The notes: generated from the sequence alone by a model not told the origin. Shown: positions 20,934 to 31,615, counted from the first letter of the stretch. The stretch is DNA of 64,000 nt from Onthophagus taurus (GCF_036711975.1 NW_027248945.1:62001-126000); one strand, 5' to 3'. Program-made: numbers and translations.

Positions 20934-22821
20934 TTATAAGGGTTGGAAATCGGCGCGAAATATATATATTCGCTTATAGTATGATAAATTTTGATCATAT
21001 TGCGAGCATGATGAATCTGTGGGTGAAGGAGAAGGAATGGGTACTGTAGCAGGGGCATTGTATTTACCCATATCAGCATCAAATAAAATATTACCAATTA
21101 GGTGTTCAATTACATTTCTAGTGTACTGGCTATAAGTTCTATGTTTTGAGGCTATGTGCTCCCCGTGAATTGTGCTGGCATCTCTGAAACTGCGACTTTT
21201 GACTGTGTCTTTTAATATTTCGTAGGCTTCTTCTGCACGAGAATTTTTCGTTTTGATAGCCGGCCGTTTTATCTTCCTTGGTGAACAGAAATCAGATTTT
21301 CGTTTCGGTGTTTCAACTGATGTTCTTATATTTTCTGCGTGCTCAGTATAATCACTGGGTTCTTCAACAATTTTTTCGAGATCGTCCACCTCTTGTTCTT
21401 GGGTGTTCCTTTGAAGCACGGATAATTCCTACAAAAAAATATTTTAATTGACCGTATATTTTATGTACATATGAATATTGTATAAACTCAGTAAGTTTGG
21501 CCCTATTGGTGACTGATTAGATATTGGTATTCATTTTTTCAGATGCCTAGTAATGCAGAAGAGTGGCGGAGTGTAGCTGAAAACTTTAATACTCAATGGA
21601 ATTTTCCTCACTGCCTTGGAGCTGTAGATGGCAGACATTGCATACTACAAGCACCAATAGACAGCGGAAGTGACTATTTTAATTATAAACAGAATTTTAG
21701 TATTGTTTTAATGGGTATTGCCGACTCAAATTATTCGTTTTTGCTTGCCGACGTCGGTTGCCAGGGTAGAATTTCAGATGGGGGTGTGTTAAAAAATTCT
21801 GTTTTCTGGAAAAAACTACAAAACAGTGACTTAAATTTACCGCCTGAAGAAGTTCTAGGTAATAGGCAGACAAAAGTTCCGTATGTGTTCGTCGGCGATG
21901 ATGCTTTCAGCCTTCATGAACACCTTCTGAAAGCATATCCAGTAGAACAAAAAAAGGTATCAAAAAAACGAATTTTCAATTACAGATTATGTCGTGCCCG
22001 ACGAGTAATCGAAAACGTGTTTGGGATAATGTCAGCTGTGTTCAGAGTGTTAAGAAAAGTAATGTTATTATCCCCAGAAAAGGCCACGACAGTAGTTTTG
22101 ACTTGTGTCTATTTACATAATTTCTTAAGAGAAAGCAGACATTCCCGAAACCTTTATACACCGCCCGGAACGTTTGATGATGATAAAGACGGTACCGTCA
22201 TGCCTGGAAGTTGGCGCAAAGTCACAGATATGACGTCACAATCGTTTGTTCCAATGACAAAAGTTGGAAGAAAAACTTCAGCTAATTGTGAAGCAATAAG
22301 AAACGAGTTTGCAGATTATTTTATGAACGAAGGGAGAGTTGATTAGCAAAACGATTATGCTTAAATATTCTGTAATTACTCTATAACATTCAATAAGATA
22401 TTGCCTAAACTTCAACAATATGTACGTTACTAGCTATACTTATCTACTGTATTCATTTGTATACTAAAATATAACAATGTCTTCACTTACCTCGGTATTT
22501 TTTGTTTTTTTTGGAATAAATTTATCCATTAAAAATAACATATTCTTGAAAGCAAACCAAGTTGATGTATACACATCACTGGTGCCAGAGCCAGTTTTCA
22601 TAGTTTGTTCGTGTTTCTGACGTTCTCGCCTGAATGAACTTAAAAGGGAATCCATTTTTTTTTGCTTCGCCTGCTTCACAATTAAGATTTTTATCAATTT
22701 TATTCCAAGCGTCCATTTTTTTAATTTTATTTTTATATTCGTTTTCAACCGGATTCCACAGGCATTCATTACTGCGGTACTCATTAATGAGTTCCAGAGC
22801 CTTACAATCACTCCATTCCAT
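20934..22821 (-). pseudogene. Harbinger MADF/Myb-SANT-like protein, two exons, one frameshift
   Basis: The frame starts at ATG 22821 with MEWSDCKALELINEYRSNE and LWNPVENEYKNKIKKMDAW, the first half of a MADF-type DNA-binding domain. Around 22675 the frame shifts by one base, after which MDSLLSSFRRERQKHEQTM and GTSDVYTSTWFAFKNMLFL complete the domain. A good donor (GAG|GTAAGTG, exon end 22491) and acceptor (TTTTTTGTAG, exon start 21428) join in phase 0. The second exon encodes an acidic then basic linker (KRKSDFCSPRKIKRP) and a helical C-terminus, stopping at 20934 inside the left TIR. In Harbinger elements this partner helps the transposase bind DNA. The single frameshift is the only visible defect. 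Confidence 0.75.
21541..22346 (+). CDS. PIF/Harbinger transposase (HARBI1-like), catalytic exon
   Basis: This exon follows an acceptor (CATTTTTTCAG, ending 21540) and encodes 267 residues. The DDE_4 nuclease residues are all present: the first Asp in CLGAVDGRHC, the second in VFVGDDAF, and the Glu in RRVIENVFG. The conserved block VGCQGRISDGGVL is also intact. Family proteins have 350-400 residues with an N-terminal helix-turn-helix; that part would lie on an upstream exon that I cannot find in 20940-21480. The exon is therefore probably missing, or overlaps the opposing gene. The catalytic part itself has no stops. Confidence 0.85.
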
Positions 22822-23708
22822 TTTAAACTATCAGCAACTCTACTATGAACTGAAATAAAGAATTCGGCCAATCACCACAAAACCACGTACACATTAAAAC
22901 AAATTCGAACTACTTTTATGGCAAATATCCTTTGATGTTTACCAGTTTACCGCCTCGCAAGCGAACTGCAACGAATGCGAACAAACACGTTCAAACGCGT
23001 TCGTTGATACGTACACATCAACCGAAAGAATTCGTTCTCGGCCGTTCATTCGCCTTCGTTCGCTGTATGTGTACGCGCCTTAACGTATAAAAAAATCATC
23101 GTGGGAAATTGCACCAAAATCGACAAAATTTTCGCAAAAAAAAATATTTTTGGGGTGGTTAGGGTAGTTAACCCCAGGCACCCCTTAATGTCATATAGGG
23201 TTTATTTTACTGCGTAAATCTTAATTTACAACTAATTTATGGTTTTCTTCAAAATATTGTTCAAAAGTGTTACAGTTTATCACATTATTCTTAAGGAAAG
23301 GGGTTATCTATCATACCCCGTAATTTTGCAGGGGATGGTCAGAGGCAAATAAGAAAAAACACGTCATTTATATTTTTAAACGTACTATAAGGACACATAA
23401 TATCGCCAAAATCGACAGGGTAGTTTTTAAAATATTCTAAAAAACTAGGGGTAGTTTACCACCTGAAGCCCTCAGATATATGTGTGATATATCAATGGAA
23501 AGCTCTTTGATAATGAATATCAGTTTACATTTACCACATTTCGATAGCTATTTTCGTTCTCAGAATATAAGCTCGTCCCAGGGGCTTTATTAGCACGTAT
23601 ACAAAAATACGTAAAGCTTATTTTTGGCCATACTATCGCTGTACCAAATTTCAACAAAATCGGTGAGGGACAGTTCTGATACTTCCCTTGTAAGTGGCAT
23701 TTAATATT

Positions 23709-24098
23709 TTATCTACAACTATTGAATTATCTATTCGTTATACATTTGATTTTTGACGGGTAATGACACCCATTACTCATGACTGACAAAGTGTTGAATA
23801 ATGAAGCCATTATTCCACAGTTCTGACACGGCCTACTAATCAAAAAAATAAAATATTAACAGAAATGACAGCTTTCTTATATTGAGGTTATGTCTGAAGT
23901 GTCTATCAAGTTTTTTTTTCCTTTTTTTGATTTTTTTTTCAAAATTAAATAGTTGTAGATAAAGTATAGTATTCAACTTGGGTATAATGGATGTTACCCA
24001 CTCAGATTACAACACTCGCTCGCTTCGCTCGCTCGTGTTGCAACTTCATCTTCGTAGGTAACAGCCGCCATTATACGCTTGTTGAATAATATACTATT
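23709..24098. mobile_element. MITE copy 2 (compound palindromic)
   Basis: This is a second copy of the 390-bp unit at 2040-2432, with the same inverted repeat and the same CTCGCTCGCTTCGCTCGCTCG palindromic tail; it differs by a few substitutions and small indels. It sits 19 bases to the right of the Harbinger element, within the long-TIR element. Confidence 0.75.
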
Positions 24099-24811
24099 CC
24101 TCGCCTACTATAATTAAAATTTTGAATTTTAATCTTTAATATTTTAGAATTAAAAAATAACGCTTATTTTCCCCAAATACATCATGCGTGCATTACATCA
24201 TTGGAAAGCTAAAAATATGCTCTTTTCAGTAACACCATAATTTACTATAGTTTGTATTTAAAAAAATACAACTTTGTCTTGTATCTCAAAAATCATCAAA
24301 TATTTTTAAAATTTTTCAACGGCAGTATATTCTACTTAAAAAATGTCTTAAGAACGTATCAACTACATTTCTCTAATTTCAAAAATAAACGAAATATGAG
24401 CATTTTTAAAAATCATCAAAATTTGACTTTTTGGCTATAACTTAAAAACAAAAGAAGATAGAGGTTTGGTGTTTGCGGGATTGGGTCAGTCTCGAAAAAA
24501 GAGACCGGGACATGGCACCTACTTTTTTCGTATCTCTTATAGTTTCTGAGATAGCCTATAATAACACCCAAATTTGCCCACCTTGTACACAAGTTCATGG
24601 GTTGCAGTTTATTGCATAGATTCTCTGGCATTTACTTTTTTTAAAAACCGCGAAGACATTTATTACATCGACACAATATCCGTCTAAATTTTATTTTCAG
24701 ATCAGATAAAGAATTCGTCTAAATTTTTACCTTTTATAAAACCACTTAAAGAAACCCGTTTTATTCTGTTGCCCCACAATTGTAACAACAATCATTGGAT
24801 ATTAATTATAT

Positions 24812-25012
24812 TAGATTTAAGAAATAATAGAAAAATAACTTTTTCCTTGCTTTTTTATTAAACTTCCTCGGCACCGGTTTCGACTAAACAGTCATCCTCA
24901 GCCGAATCTACATATATGTTAAAAAATATTTTACATAAAAAACTTATTTCTATAATTAATACACTTATGGTCAAATAAATCTAATTATGAAACATTGAGA
25001 ACACCATCATCA
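24812..25012 (-). repeat. Penelope-like terminal repeat (minus copy)
   Basis: These bases are the reverse complement of about 29706-29910, with a few differences, and contain a hammerhead-like motif (24866-24907). The pair faces inward and outward around 4.7 kb that holds a LINE, a piggyBac relic, a mariner relic and the C-terminus of a Penelope-like protein. Penelope elements are known for terminal repeats in direct or inverted order. The stretch 25013-25440 has no recognisable gene, and 24588-24811 shows nothing. Confidence 0.65.
24866..24907 (-). ncRNA. Hammerhead-like motif, cleavage-site variant
   Basis: On the minus strand: stem I strand TTCGG, then CTGAGGA, stem II GACT-GTTT-AGTC, GAAA, palindrome ACCGGT, G, then CCGAGG. 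The CUGANGA box, stem II, GAAA and palindromic stem III match the hammerhead consensus. The residue at the cleavage position is G, whereas A, C or U is required, so this copy should not cleave efficiently. Its inverted partner at 29815-29857 has A at that place but a broken core. Confidence 0.55.
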
Positions 25013-25444
25013 TTATGAAATAAATCATGCATAAAAATTTTAGTGAAAATAATGGAAGGTATATTAGCTTTCTCAAAAAATATATCCAACAATCAAATCC
25101 AAAGAAGAGGGATTCAAAATCCAAAATGGGGTTATGTTATGTTGTGTGAGAGAAGTAAAATTAAAATAAATGTAAAACATGAAAAAACAGCAAAAAGTGA
25201 CCAATTACGTGATGTAGTAAAAAGATAAAAACACTTTAATAAACAGATGTTAACAGATTAAAAATGAAAACTTAAACCAAACGGACATGACATGATAACA
25301 AAACGATAAGACGATGACATATGAAGTTGGTGAAGAAAATACGGAAGACGGAGGATGGAGTATGCGCGATAAAAATAAAACTGACATGCATATCAGATAG
25401 CGGGAATATATAAAATTGTGTATATTTATAAATTTTGGAGTAAC

Positions 25445-27290
25445 GTTCTCCAAAATTGATTGCTGCTGATTACAGAGCTTATCTGAGTTCCATTCAGGCA
25501 GATGTGTTGGGGAAACCAAAGAAGATATGGTCGTTTGTTAATGGCAAAAGAGGTTCCTCATCTGGCATGCCAGCCTCAATGACTTCCTTTGATGGAACCA
25601 TAGTTGACTCATGTTCTGCGATCTCTTGTGCTTTCTCGGATTACTTCTCGTCTGTTTTTGTAGATGGCACAATCGACAGCTCAGTGATTGCCCATGGCTC
25701 TGGGGTTTTGCCGTGGTTTTCCGCTAATGCAATTCATAACGTTCTGTTGCATCTTGACCAGTCGTTTAGTCCTGGCCCGGATGGTATTCCATCTTTATTC
25801 TTAAAAGAGTTTGCTACTGAGCTGTCAATGCCACTGTTTCGTATTTTTTTGAAGTCCTTACTTGAAGGTGTTTTCCCAAGTATGTGGAAAACGGCTTTCG
25901 TTATTCCAATATTGAAATCCGGTGTTAAACAGTTGGTATCCAATTACCGTCCTATTTCTATCCTTTCAGCTATCCCCAAGGTATTTGAAAAAATTGTCCA
26001 CGAATATCTTAGTCTGTCTATTTCTCACTCTATAATCAATGAACAACATGGTTTTCTGTCTGGGCGATCGGTGGAGTCTAATCTGTTGTCTTATGTAAAC
26101 TTTATTCATTCTGCTTTAAACGAGGATATTCAGATTGACACAATCTACACCGATTACTCCAAAGCCTTCGACAAAACCGATCATACTATTCTTGTACAGA
26201 AACTTTTCTCCTTTGATATTCCAGATGGGCTTGTTCACTGGATTATGTCGTATTTATCTAACCGAAGTCAAGCAGTTAGGATTGGTAGCTTTATATCTGG
26301 TTACAAACCTATCACATCCGGTGTGCCTCAGGGCAGTCATCTTGGACCCTTACTATTCGTAATGTACATAAATGATATTTCTTCGTGTTTATATTTTCTA
26401 AGTTTCTACTCTATGCCGACGATAATAAAATATTCACAAGGATCGGGTCTAATCTGGACTGCCTTAGACTACAGGAGGATCTTGACCGCCTGCATGAGTA
26501 CTGTCGCCTCAACAAACTGCACCTAAATTATGACAAATGCCAAAAAATTACATTTACTAGGAAACGTTATCTTCTTAACTTTCCTTACAACTTTAACGGT
26601 GCTGCTATCCCGCCCACTTATAAAGTAAACATCTTGGCATCATATTGGATTCCAAGTTGCGATTTCATCAGTAAGGTCAGTAAGGTCAGTAAGAATTTCA
26701 CGAATTTTTTGTGTATAAAAACCCTTTATTTGGCATTTGTCAACAGTGTGCTTTGTTATGGTTCCGTAATATGGAACCCCATGTATGCGGTGTATCGTGG
26801 TCGTATTGAAGCTATTCAGCGACGCTTTGTACGTTATTTGGCACATAAATTTCATCTTCCTTACTGCGATTACGATAGGCGTTGCGTGGTCTTCAACTTG
26901 TTGTCATTGCAGCAGCGTCGAATTGTTGCTGACTTGATCTTCCTCTTCAAGCTTGTTAATGGCATGCTGCATACCCCCGATCTTCTGTCTGAGTTGAGTT
27001 TCAATGTACCGCAACGGGTTATACGTTTCAACGCTACATTTCTTCTTGATAGATCTAACACCAACCTTTACCAAAGCTCTCCATTAGTTCGAATTCTTAA
27101 TTCCTATAACCAAGGCTTCAACCATGTACCTCTCTTTGACGTTTCCTTACGCTCTTTTAGAAAATATGTACTAACTAATGTATAGCGGATGTTTTGTTGA
27201 TCGCTTTATTTTCGTTATTATGAGGATGCTTTGTTGGGGATATTCTCCCCGTATGCATCCCGAATATGTAATAAATAAATAAATAAATGA
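25445..27290 (+). mobile_element. 5'-truncated Jockey-type LINE
   Basis: The element begins abruptly in the region before RT and ends with AATAAATAAATAAATAAATGA at about 27270-27290. The 3' UTR contains the paired GGGGATATTCTCCCCG hairpin just before the tail. It has no endonuclease, so it is 5' truncated. It lies directly against the acidic N-terminal part of a piggyBac relic, whose text starts right after the tail. Confidence 0.8.
25456..27185 (+). pseudogene. Jockey-type reverse transcriptase
   Basis: The first frame (to about 26390) contains FSPGPDGIPSLFLKEF, VSNYRPISILSAIPKVFEKI, NEQHGFLSGRSV, YTDYSKAFDKTDH and TSGVPQGSHLGPLLFVMYIN, i.e. RT blocks 1-5. A one-base frame change near 26390 leads to FLLYADDNKIFTRIGS, the catalytic YADD block, then KLHLNYDKCQKITFTR and the C-terminal region with NSVLCYGSVIWNP and IQRRFVRYLAH, ending at 27185. 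Catalytic residues are present. A stretch SKVSKVSK at about 26675-26700 comes from a short tandem duplication. The frameshift and lack of an endonuclease make it inactive. Confidence 0.85.
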
Positions 27291-28652
27291 CTTTGGTAAT
27301 GCTGCTGATGTAGATCAGCTAAATCGCTTAGTTTTCAATGAAATTGACGAAAATGTGACTTTACCGGATAACGATTTCAAAGAATCAGATGATTCAGAAA
27401 CTGAAGATAACATTGAACAGAGACCTATTGACTCTGATACGGATCATGACATGGACGATGATGATGAAAATGAGGATGATGAAGATCAAGAAGCTGGTTA
27501 TTATATCGGTAAGAAAACGTAGTTTCTTTGGATAAATGATTCGTTGCAAAGATAAACTTTTGGTAGGTAAAGATGGAACACAATGGAAAACGACACCATG
27601 GAAACGAACTCAGGCACGCCCATATAATGTTTTAGTAAAATTACCCGGCGTAGTAGGTAGATTTGCAAAAGACGCTAAATGCGAACAAGATTGTTGGAAG
27701 TTATTTTTTGATAATAATATATTGAGCATCATAGTTGACAGTACAAATAAGTACATATTGAATATAAAAGAAAAATTTGTCCGCGATCGAGATTGCAACC
27801 CCACTGACATTATTGAAATTGAAGCTTTACTGGGGTTGTTATACTTGGCAGGAGTTTTTCGAGGCGGTCACCAAAATATTTGTGATTTTTGGGCAACTGA
27901 TGGCTCGACATCTTTAGAATGGTTATGTCAATTTCACGATTGCGTTTCCTTATGCGATGCATCCGATTTGATGACCGATCTACACGACAAAGAAGGTGTG
28001 AAACTGACAAGTTAGCGTAGGTTCGTGAAATATTTGTTTTATTTATTGAGAACAGCAAATTACATTACAATTTAGGCGAAAACGTCACTATTGATGAGAT
28101 GCTTCCAGCATTTCGTGGTCATTGTGGTTTCCGGCAATATATATCGTCAAAGCCAACAAAATATGGTATAAAAATCTTTTGTCTTGCTGACGCAAAACTT
28201 TATCTATTGCGGCCAACAACCTGACGGACCTTACAAAAAAAGTAATTCTGCGGAAGATATTATCATGCGAATTTCAGAGTCAATTTATGGAAGCGGAAGA
28301 AACATTACCGCAGACAATTGATTTACAAGTTTGAAACTTGTAAAAGTTTTAGAAAAGAAGAAAATATCATACGTTGGAACTGTCCGAAAAAACAAGAGAG
28401 AATTACCACCAAGTTTTGCTTTGCCAAAACGTAGAGCACAGTATGACAGCATTTTCGGTTACACAAGAAACGAAACCCTTGTCTCCTACGCACCAAAGAA
28501 GGGTAAGACTATTGTATTGCTATCCAGCTTGCATACGTCAAACAATGAAGTGGCAACTAATAGACAACGGAAACCGGAAATTATCAAATACTATAATAGT
28601 ACAAAATCTGGAGTAGATGTAGTGGACAAATTGTGCTACGTACAACGTTGCT
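27289..28652 (+). pseudogene. piggyBac-like transposase relic
   Basis: The N-terminal part is strongly acidic (DSDTDHDMDDDDENEDDEDQ), as in piggyBac proteins. The frame 27536-28015 gives WKTTPWKRTQARPYNVLV and EIEALLGLLYLAGVFRGG. Then, in shifted frames, ENVTIDEMLPAFRGHCGFRQ holds the first catalytic Asp and ITADN-stop-FTSLKLVKVL holds the second. The Trp codon after ADN is now TGA. NSTKSGVDVVDKLCYVQRC holds the third Asp. The C-terminal cysteine-rich region is missing after 28652. Stops and at least two frameshifts make it dead. No flanking TTAA could be assigned because the LINE has replaced the 5' end. Confidence 0.85.
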
Positions 28653-28792
28653 AGAGCAACAAAAATTGAGCTGTTTTCTGCTATGGGACTGATAGTCCCA
28701 GTACGTGTATTGGCGTTACATATAAGCAATAATTTTTGAGTTATGACACAAACTTGTAATTTTTCTAATGGAAACCATAGTTGACCATGACT

Positions 28793-29210
28793 TTATAAAT
28801 AAGGCCTTTTCTCAACGATTCTAACGATATACCACTTGACATAGATATTTGTATTAATAAATAAATTATAGCCGTTTATACTTTTAATTGGAAAACTCTT
28901 CAGGTAGTATGCTATGGAAACAATTGATAGATACGTTTGCCAACGTAAGATTCCATGATTTCGTATCGCTAGCTTAATAAGTGGTGGTCCCCCGTCGCGT
29001 TGAAACCATTTAAACAAATGACGTGTCTGCAGGAGCAATCCATCCAACATATTACTGAACTCGTTCTGTAGAAAGTGAAGATAACGATCTCCGTTTAATG
29101 TATCATAAAAAAATGTACGGACCAAGAATTCTTGAACAAATGACACCGCACCAAACATTAAATCCAAACTTAACTTGAGGTCTCCTCTCTTAGTATGGAT
29201 TTGAATATTT
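28793..29210 (-). pseudogene. DDE_3 mariner-like transposase fragment
   Basis: On the minus strand the sequence reads VKFGFN then MFGAVSFVQEF, FFYDTLNGDRYLHFLQNEF, QTRHLFKWFQRDGGPPLIKL. These correspond to the region WCGI...FFDGTLNGxRYLxFL...WFQQDGAPPH of insect DDE_3 transposases, including the second catalytic Asp (QRDGGPP). The following residues decay (LRNHGILRWQ). The N-terminal DNA-binding part and the first and third catalytic residues are missing. It is a fragment between the piggyBac relic and a Penelope fragment. Confidence 0.75.
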
Positions 29211-29299
29211 TAGAATTGGGTGTTTTCGAATAAACTGGATCTAATGTTATATTAATTTTTCTTATTAAATTTTTAATGATATGAATTGGGAATTTATTG

Positions 29300-29535
29300 T
29301 ACTTTGCTAACTCAAAAGGATGGTTAAATTCCTTTGTTCGGTTATAAAGGGTATTTAAACCATCACTCCCCTAGCTTTTTCTACTAAAAAAATCTTTGCT
29401 TCTTATAATATTGCCCTTTCTTTTTCCAATAATAGTTCAATTGATAAATTATTGTCTAATTACCATTTTAATGATTACAACATTGAGAATGAGACTGGAA
29501 TTTATTTGATCAGTTGCTCTAATTGTAACGCTATA
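29300..29535 (+). pseudogene. Penelope-like C-terminal fragment (start of GIY-YIG)
   Basis: The frame ends with FNDYNIENETGIYLISCSNC followed by NAI, matching the entry of a GIY-YIG nuclease with its cysteine pair, as in SGIYEIKCPDCDKIY of the element at 11.6 kb. The text is cut at 29535 by a solo mariner-type TIR. A Penelope terminal repeat with a hammerhead-like motif follows at 29706, as expected downstream of the gene. The upstream portion (29215-29300) has decayed. Confidence 0.55.
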
Positions 29536-29703
29536 CAATATGTCCCCGGATCGAGTTACAAAGAGGAAAAAAAATTTTATTACTGATTTTTCAAACTTAT
29601 CTCAGCATAAATAATTCGTCGGATATGTTCAAACTACTAAATCGCACGAATTTTATACTCTAACTATAGAAGTTAACAAATTATTCCCATTTTTTATGTA
29701 ATG
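29536..29703 (+). repeat. Solo TIR of the 1092-2763 mariner-like family
   Basis: These ~168 bases match the left end of the element at 1092, with CAATATGTCCCCGGATCGAG at the start and TA before it (29534-29535). No second end or interior is present. It separates a Penelope coding fragment from its terminal repeat. Confidence 0.7.
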
Positions 29704-29705
29704 TT

Positions 29706-29910
29706 TTTTAAGTATATGGTGTTCTCAATGTTTCATAATTAGATTTATTTGACCGTAAGTGTATTAATTATAGAAATAAGTTTTTATGTAAAATATTTTT
29801 TAACATATATGTAGATTCGGCTCAGGATGACTGTTTAGTCGAAACCGGTACCGAGGAAATTTAATAAAAAAGCAAGAAAGAAGTTATTTTTCTTTTATTT
29901 CTTAATTATA
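29706..29910 (+). repeat. Penelope-like terminal repeat (plus copy)
   Basis: Reverse complement of 24812-25012. It starts near GGTGTTCTCAATGTTTCATA and runs through a hammerhead-like motif to the A-rich AATAAAAAAGCAAGAAAG tail. It follows the Penelope-like coding fragment at 29300-29535 after an intervening mariner-type TIR. Confidence 0.65.
29815..29857 (+). ncRNA. Hammerhead-like motif, core variant
   Basis: This is the plus-strand partner of 24866-24907: ATTCGG, CTCAGGA, stem II GACT-GTTT-AGTC, GAAA, palindrome ACCGGT, A, CCGAGG. Stem I strands and the cleavage residue (A) are good, but the CUGANGA box has C in place of the invariant G5. It lies inside the Penelope-like terminal repeat 29706-29910. 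Confidence 0.5.
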
Positions 29911-30074
29911 TATAAATCTTGCAACATGGATTCTATCACATATATTAGATTTGACTACTAACTCTATTTGTATTTTGAATCCTGGTAAATTATAAAAAGG
30001 GTTAAAAGACTATTTTCCACTAGAGACCGTCTACACCTACACGAAGACAAACTAAACGCTAGGAAGTGGAAACT

Positions 30075-30751
30075 AACAATAATAGCATATCCTACCCAAG
30101 AGACTGAGGATTCAATCAATTGTGGAATCTATGTTATATGGTACATGATGGTTTTGCAAAAAAATGAAACACTGCAATATTTATAAACATCATTATTACA
30201 AAGTAATTTTAATCCTGACCTTTTCAGAATTTCTTTACAAAATATTTTATTACTGTCATCTCACGTTATGTATGATAAATGTTTTAAAAGTAGTATAGGA
30301 TCAGAAGAAAATTATGTAAGCTGCAACTTATGTAACAGATGGTTACATATAGATCGTTGCTCGAACATATCTAATATAATTTCTATAGATACCATTAAAC
30401 TTGGCAACTTTATAGTTGTCCATCATGTCAATACTATAAAGCAGGTTTGTGGCAGGTTTATTCAAGACATCAAGTACAATTCAAAATGTTGCGTTGGATA
30501 ATATATCTCTAAAATATTTTGTTATTCATTATAAAAACGAGTTACAAGAAATATACAATACAAGAGATACAAACGATTTTTGTGAACGGTACCGTTCTGT
30601 TGATCAACCAGAGTACCATTTGAAATGGGATATGTTAACTCCGTTTATATCATTTAGTGCAGCAGTCTATAATGTCAACAACCAATATAGCAGACAAGGC
30701 ATTTGTGAAATATGTTCTTCTAAGATTTCTGAATTAAAAAATTATACATAA
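30075..30751 (+). pseudogene. Ulp1-type protease tail plus PHD-finger-like segment
   Basis: Around 30075-30185 the frame reads TIIAYPTQETEDSINCGIYV and IWYMM, which matches the catalytic-Cys block (Q...D...CG.[FY]V) of Ulp1/C48 cysteine proteases. At 30268-30400 follow MYDKCFKS, NYVSCNLCNRWLHIDRC, a C-x2-C...W-H-x2-C pattern typical of PHD fingers. A further short frame (30449-30751) contains DMLTPFISFSAAVYNVNNQY and ends with CEICSSKISEL. Ulp1 and PHD modules occur together in some DNA transposons and large virus-like elements. I cannot name the family, and no TIR or integrase is visible here. The following 30770-31251 has no gene. Confidence 0.5.
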
Positions 30752-31251
30752 ATATTACGGAATGAACGACGAAGCAAGCTTGTTTGAGCAATATAAAACG
30801 TTTTATGATATTACGGAAAGGTATCATGTTTATCCAGATCACTACACATTAGATCAAATTCAATTTTAATTACAATTATTTATATATACAATTATTATTA
30901 CACACCCCTTTTATCAACGTAATATCCGCGTGTCTCATAGATAATATATGTTATTCGAAACGTTATTTTCGATCGTTGGACTGAATTTGGAGGTGTCACA
31001 CAATTTTTGGACAAAGTTATGAATTTGTTACGTATTTCGAGAGTGATTTCGACCCTTTATCCTCTGAATTTTCGGGTGGTGCTTAAATATGTTATTCGAA
31101 ATAGTGATTTTGATATTTGGAGTGAACTTAATGGATCATCAAGCTTTATTATTTTGATCATCAAATATGAATTTTTCACATATTAAGAGGGTCCGCTGTG
31201 AAAATGTGAATTTCGTTTCTCAATCCGTTGCTAACTTCAACGATATCACTT

Positions 31252-31535
31252 TATAATGGAATACAAGACAGGAAATGATTGCGGAATTTATGTAATATCG
31301 ATGCGTGTAATTCGGAGGTGCATTGCACCTACGAATTGAGGACATTCAATAAAAATGTTGAACTTGCAAATTAGTTTATGTTTAATTCGAATAATATTAA
31401 GTTTTAAAATTTTAGTCTAGTATATGTAATCGTAGAGTAAGAATGAATAAATAGAACGTTATAATTTAAACAATCTTTCAATTCCATCACCATCTAATAT
31501 TCAACTTATTGAGATAACCACCAACGGTTATCACA
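31252..31535 (+). repeat. 5' LTR of the mdg1/412-like element
   Basis: 284 bp; near-identical to 41201-41484. It contains AATAAA at about 31350 and again near 31446. Its first 80 bases include an open frame EYKTGNDCGIYVISM that resembles the active-site block of Ulp1 proteases. Confidence 0.85.
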
Positions 31536-31553
31536 TGGCGACCCTGCCTATTA
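31536..31553 (+). promoter_or_regulatory. Primer binding site, possibly tRNA-Arg
   Basis: TGGCGACCCTGCCTATTA directly follows the LTR end (TCACA). The TGGCGACC start is that of primer sites matched to tRNA-Arg in mdg1/412-group elements. The exact tRNA was not checked. Confidence 0.6.
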
Positions 31554-31615
31554 AGAACCAAAACAACTAATTAAAAGTAAATTTAAGAAAAGAAAAAGAA
31601 GATAAATTCAACAAA

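Larger units (their letters stand above)
20815..23690. mobile_element. PIF/Harbinger element with TAA target duplication
   Basis: Inverted repeats of about 124 bp (20815-20938 and 23566-23690) begin CAAGGGAAGTATCAGAACTG on both sides. The flanking trinucleotide is TAA at 20812-20814 and at 23691-23693, the 3-bp target duplication of PIF/Harbinger. Inside are the two genes expected for this superfamily, facing opposite ways: a DDE_4-type transposase on the plus strand (21541-22346) and a MADF/Myb-SANT-like DNA-binding protein on the minus strand (20934-22821, two exons). The copy is 2876 bp long with intact ends. Bases 22872-23565 are non-coding. It is nested in the element at 19965-24585. Confidence 0.9.
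19965..24585. mobile_element. Long-TIR element with TA duplication, hosting nested insertions
   Basis: Bases 19965-20290 and about 24262-24585 are inverted repeats of about 320 bp starting CAGGGTGGGCAAATTTGGGT (the right end has CAAGGTGGGC). TA flanks both ends (19963-19964 and 24586-24587), which suits the Tc1/mariner superfamily. Once the Harbinger element (20815-23690) and the MITE (23709-24098) are removed, the element is about 1.35 kb. It has only a small unidentified ORF (20513-20713), so it is probably non-autonomous. Confidence 0.75.
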
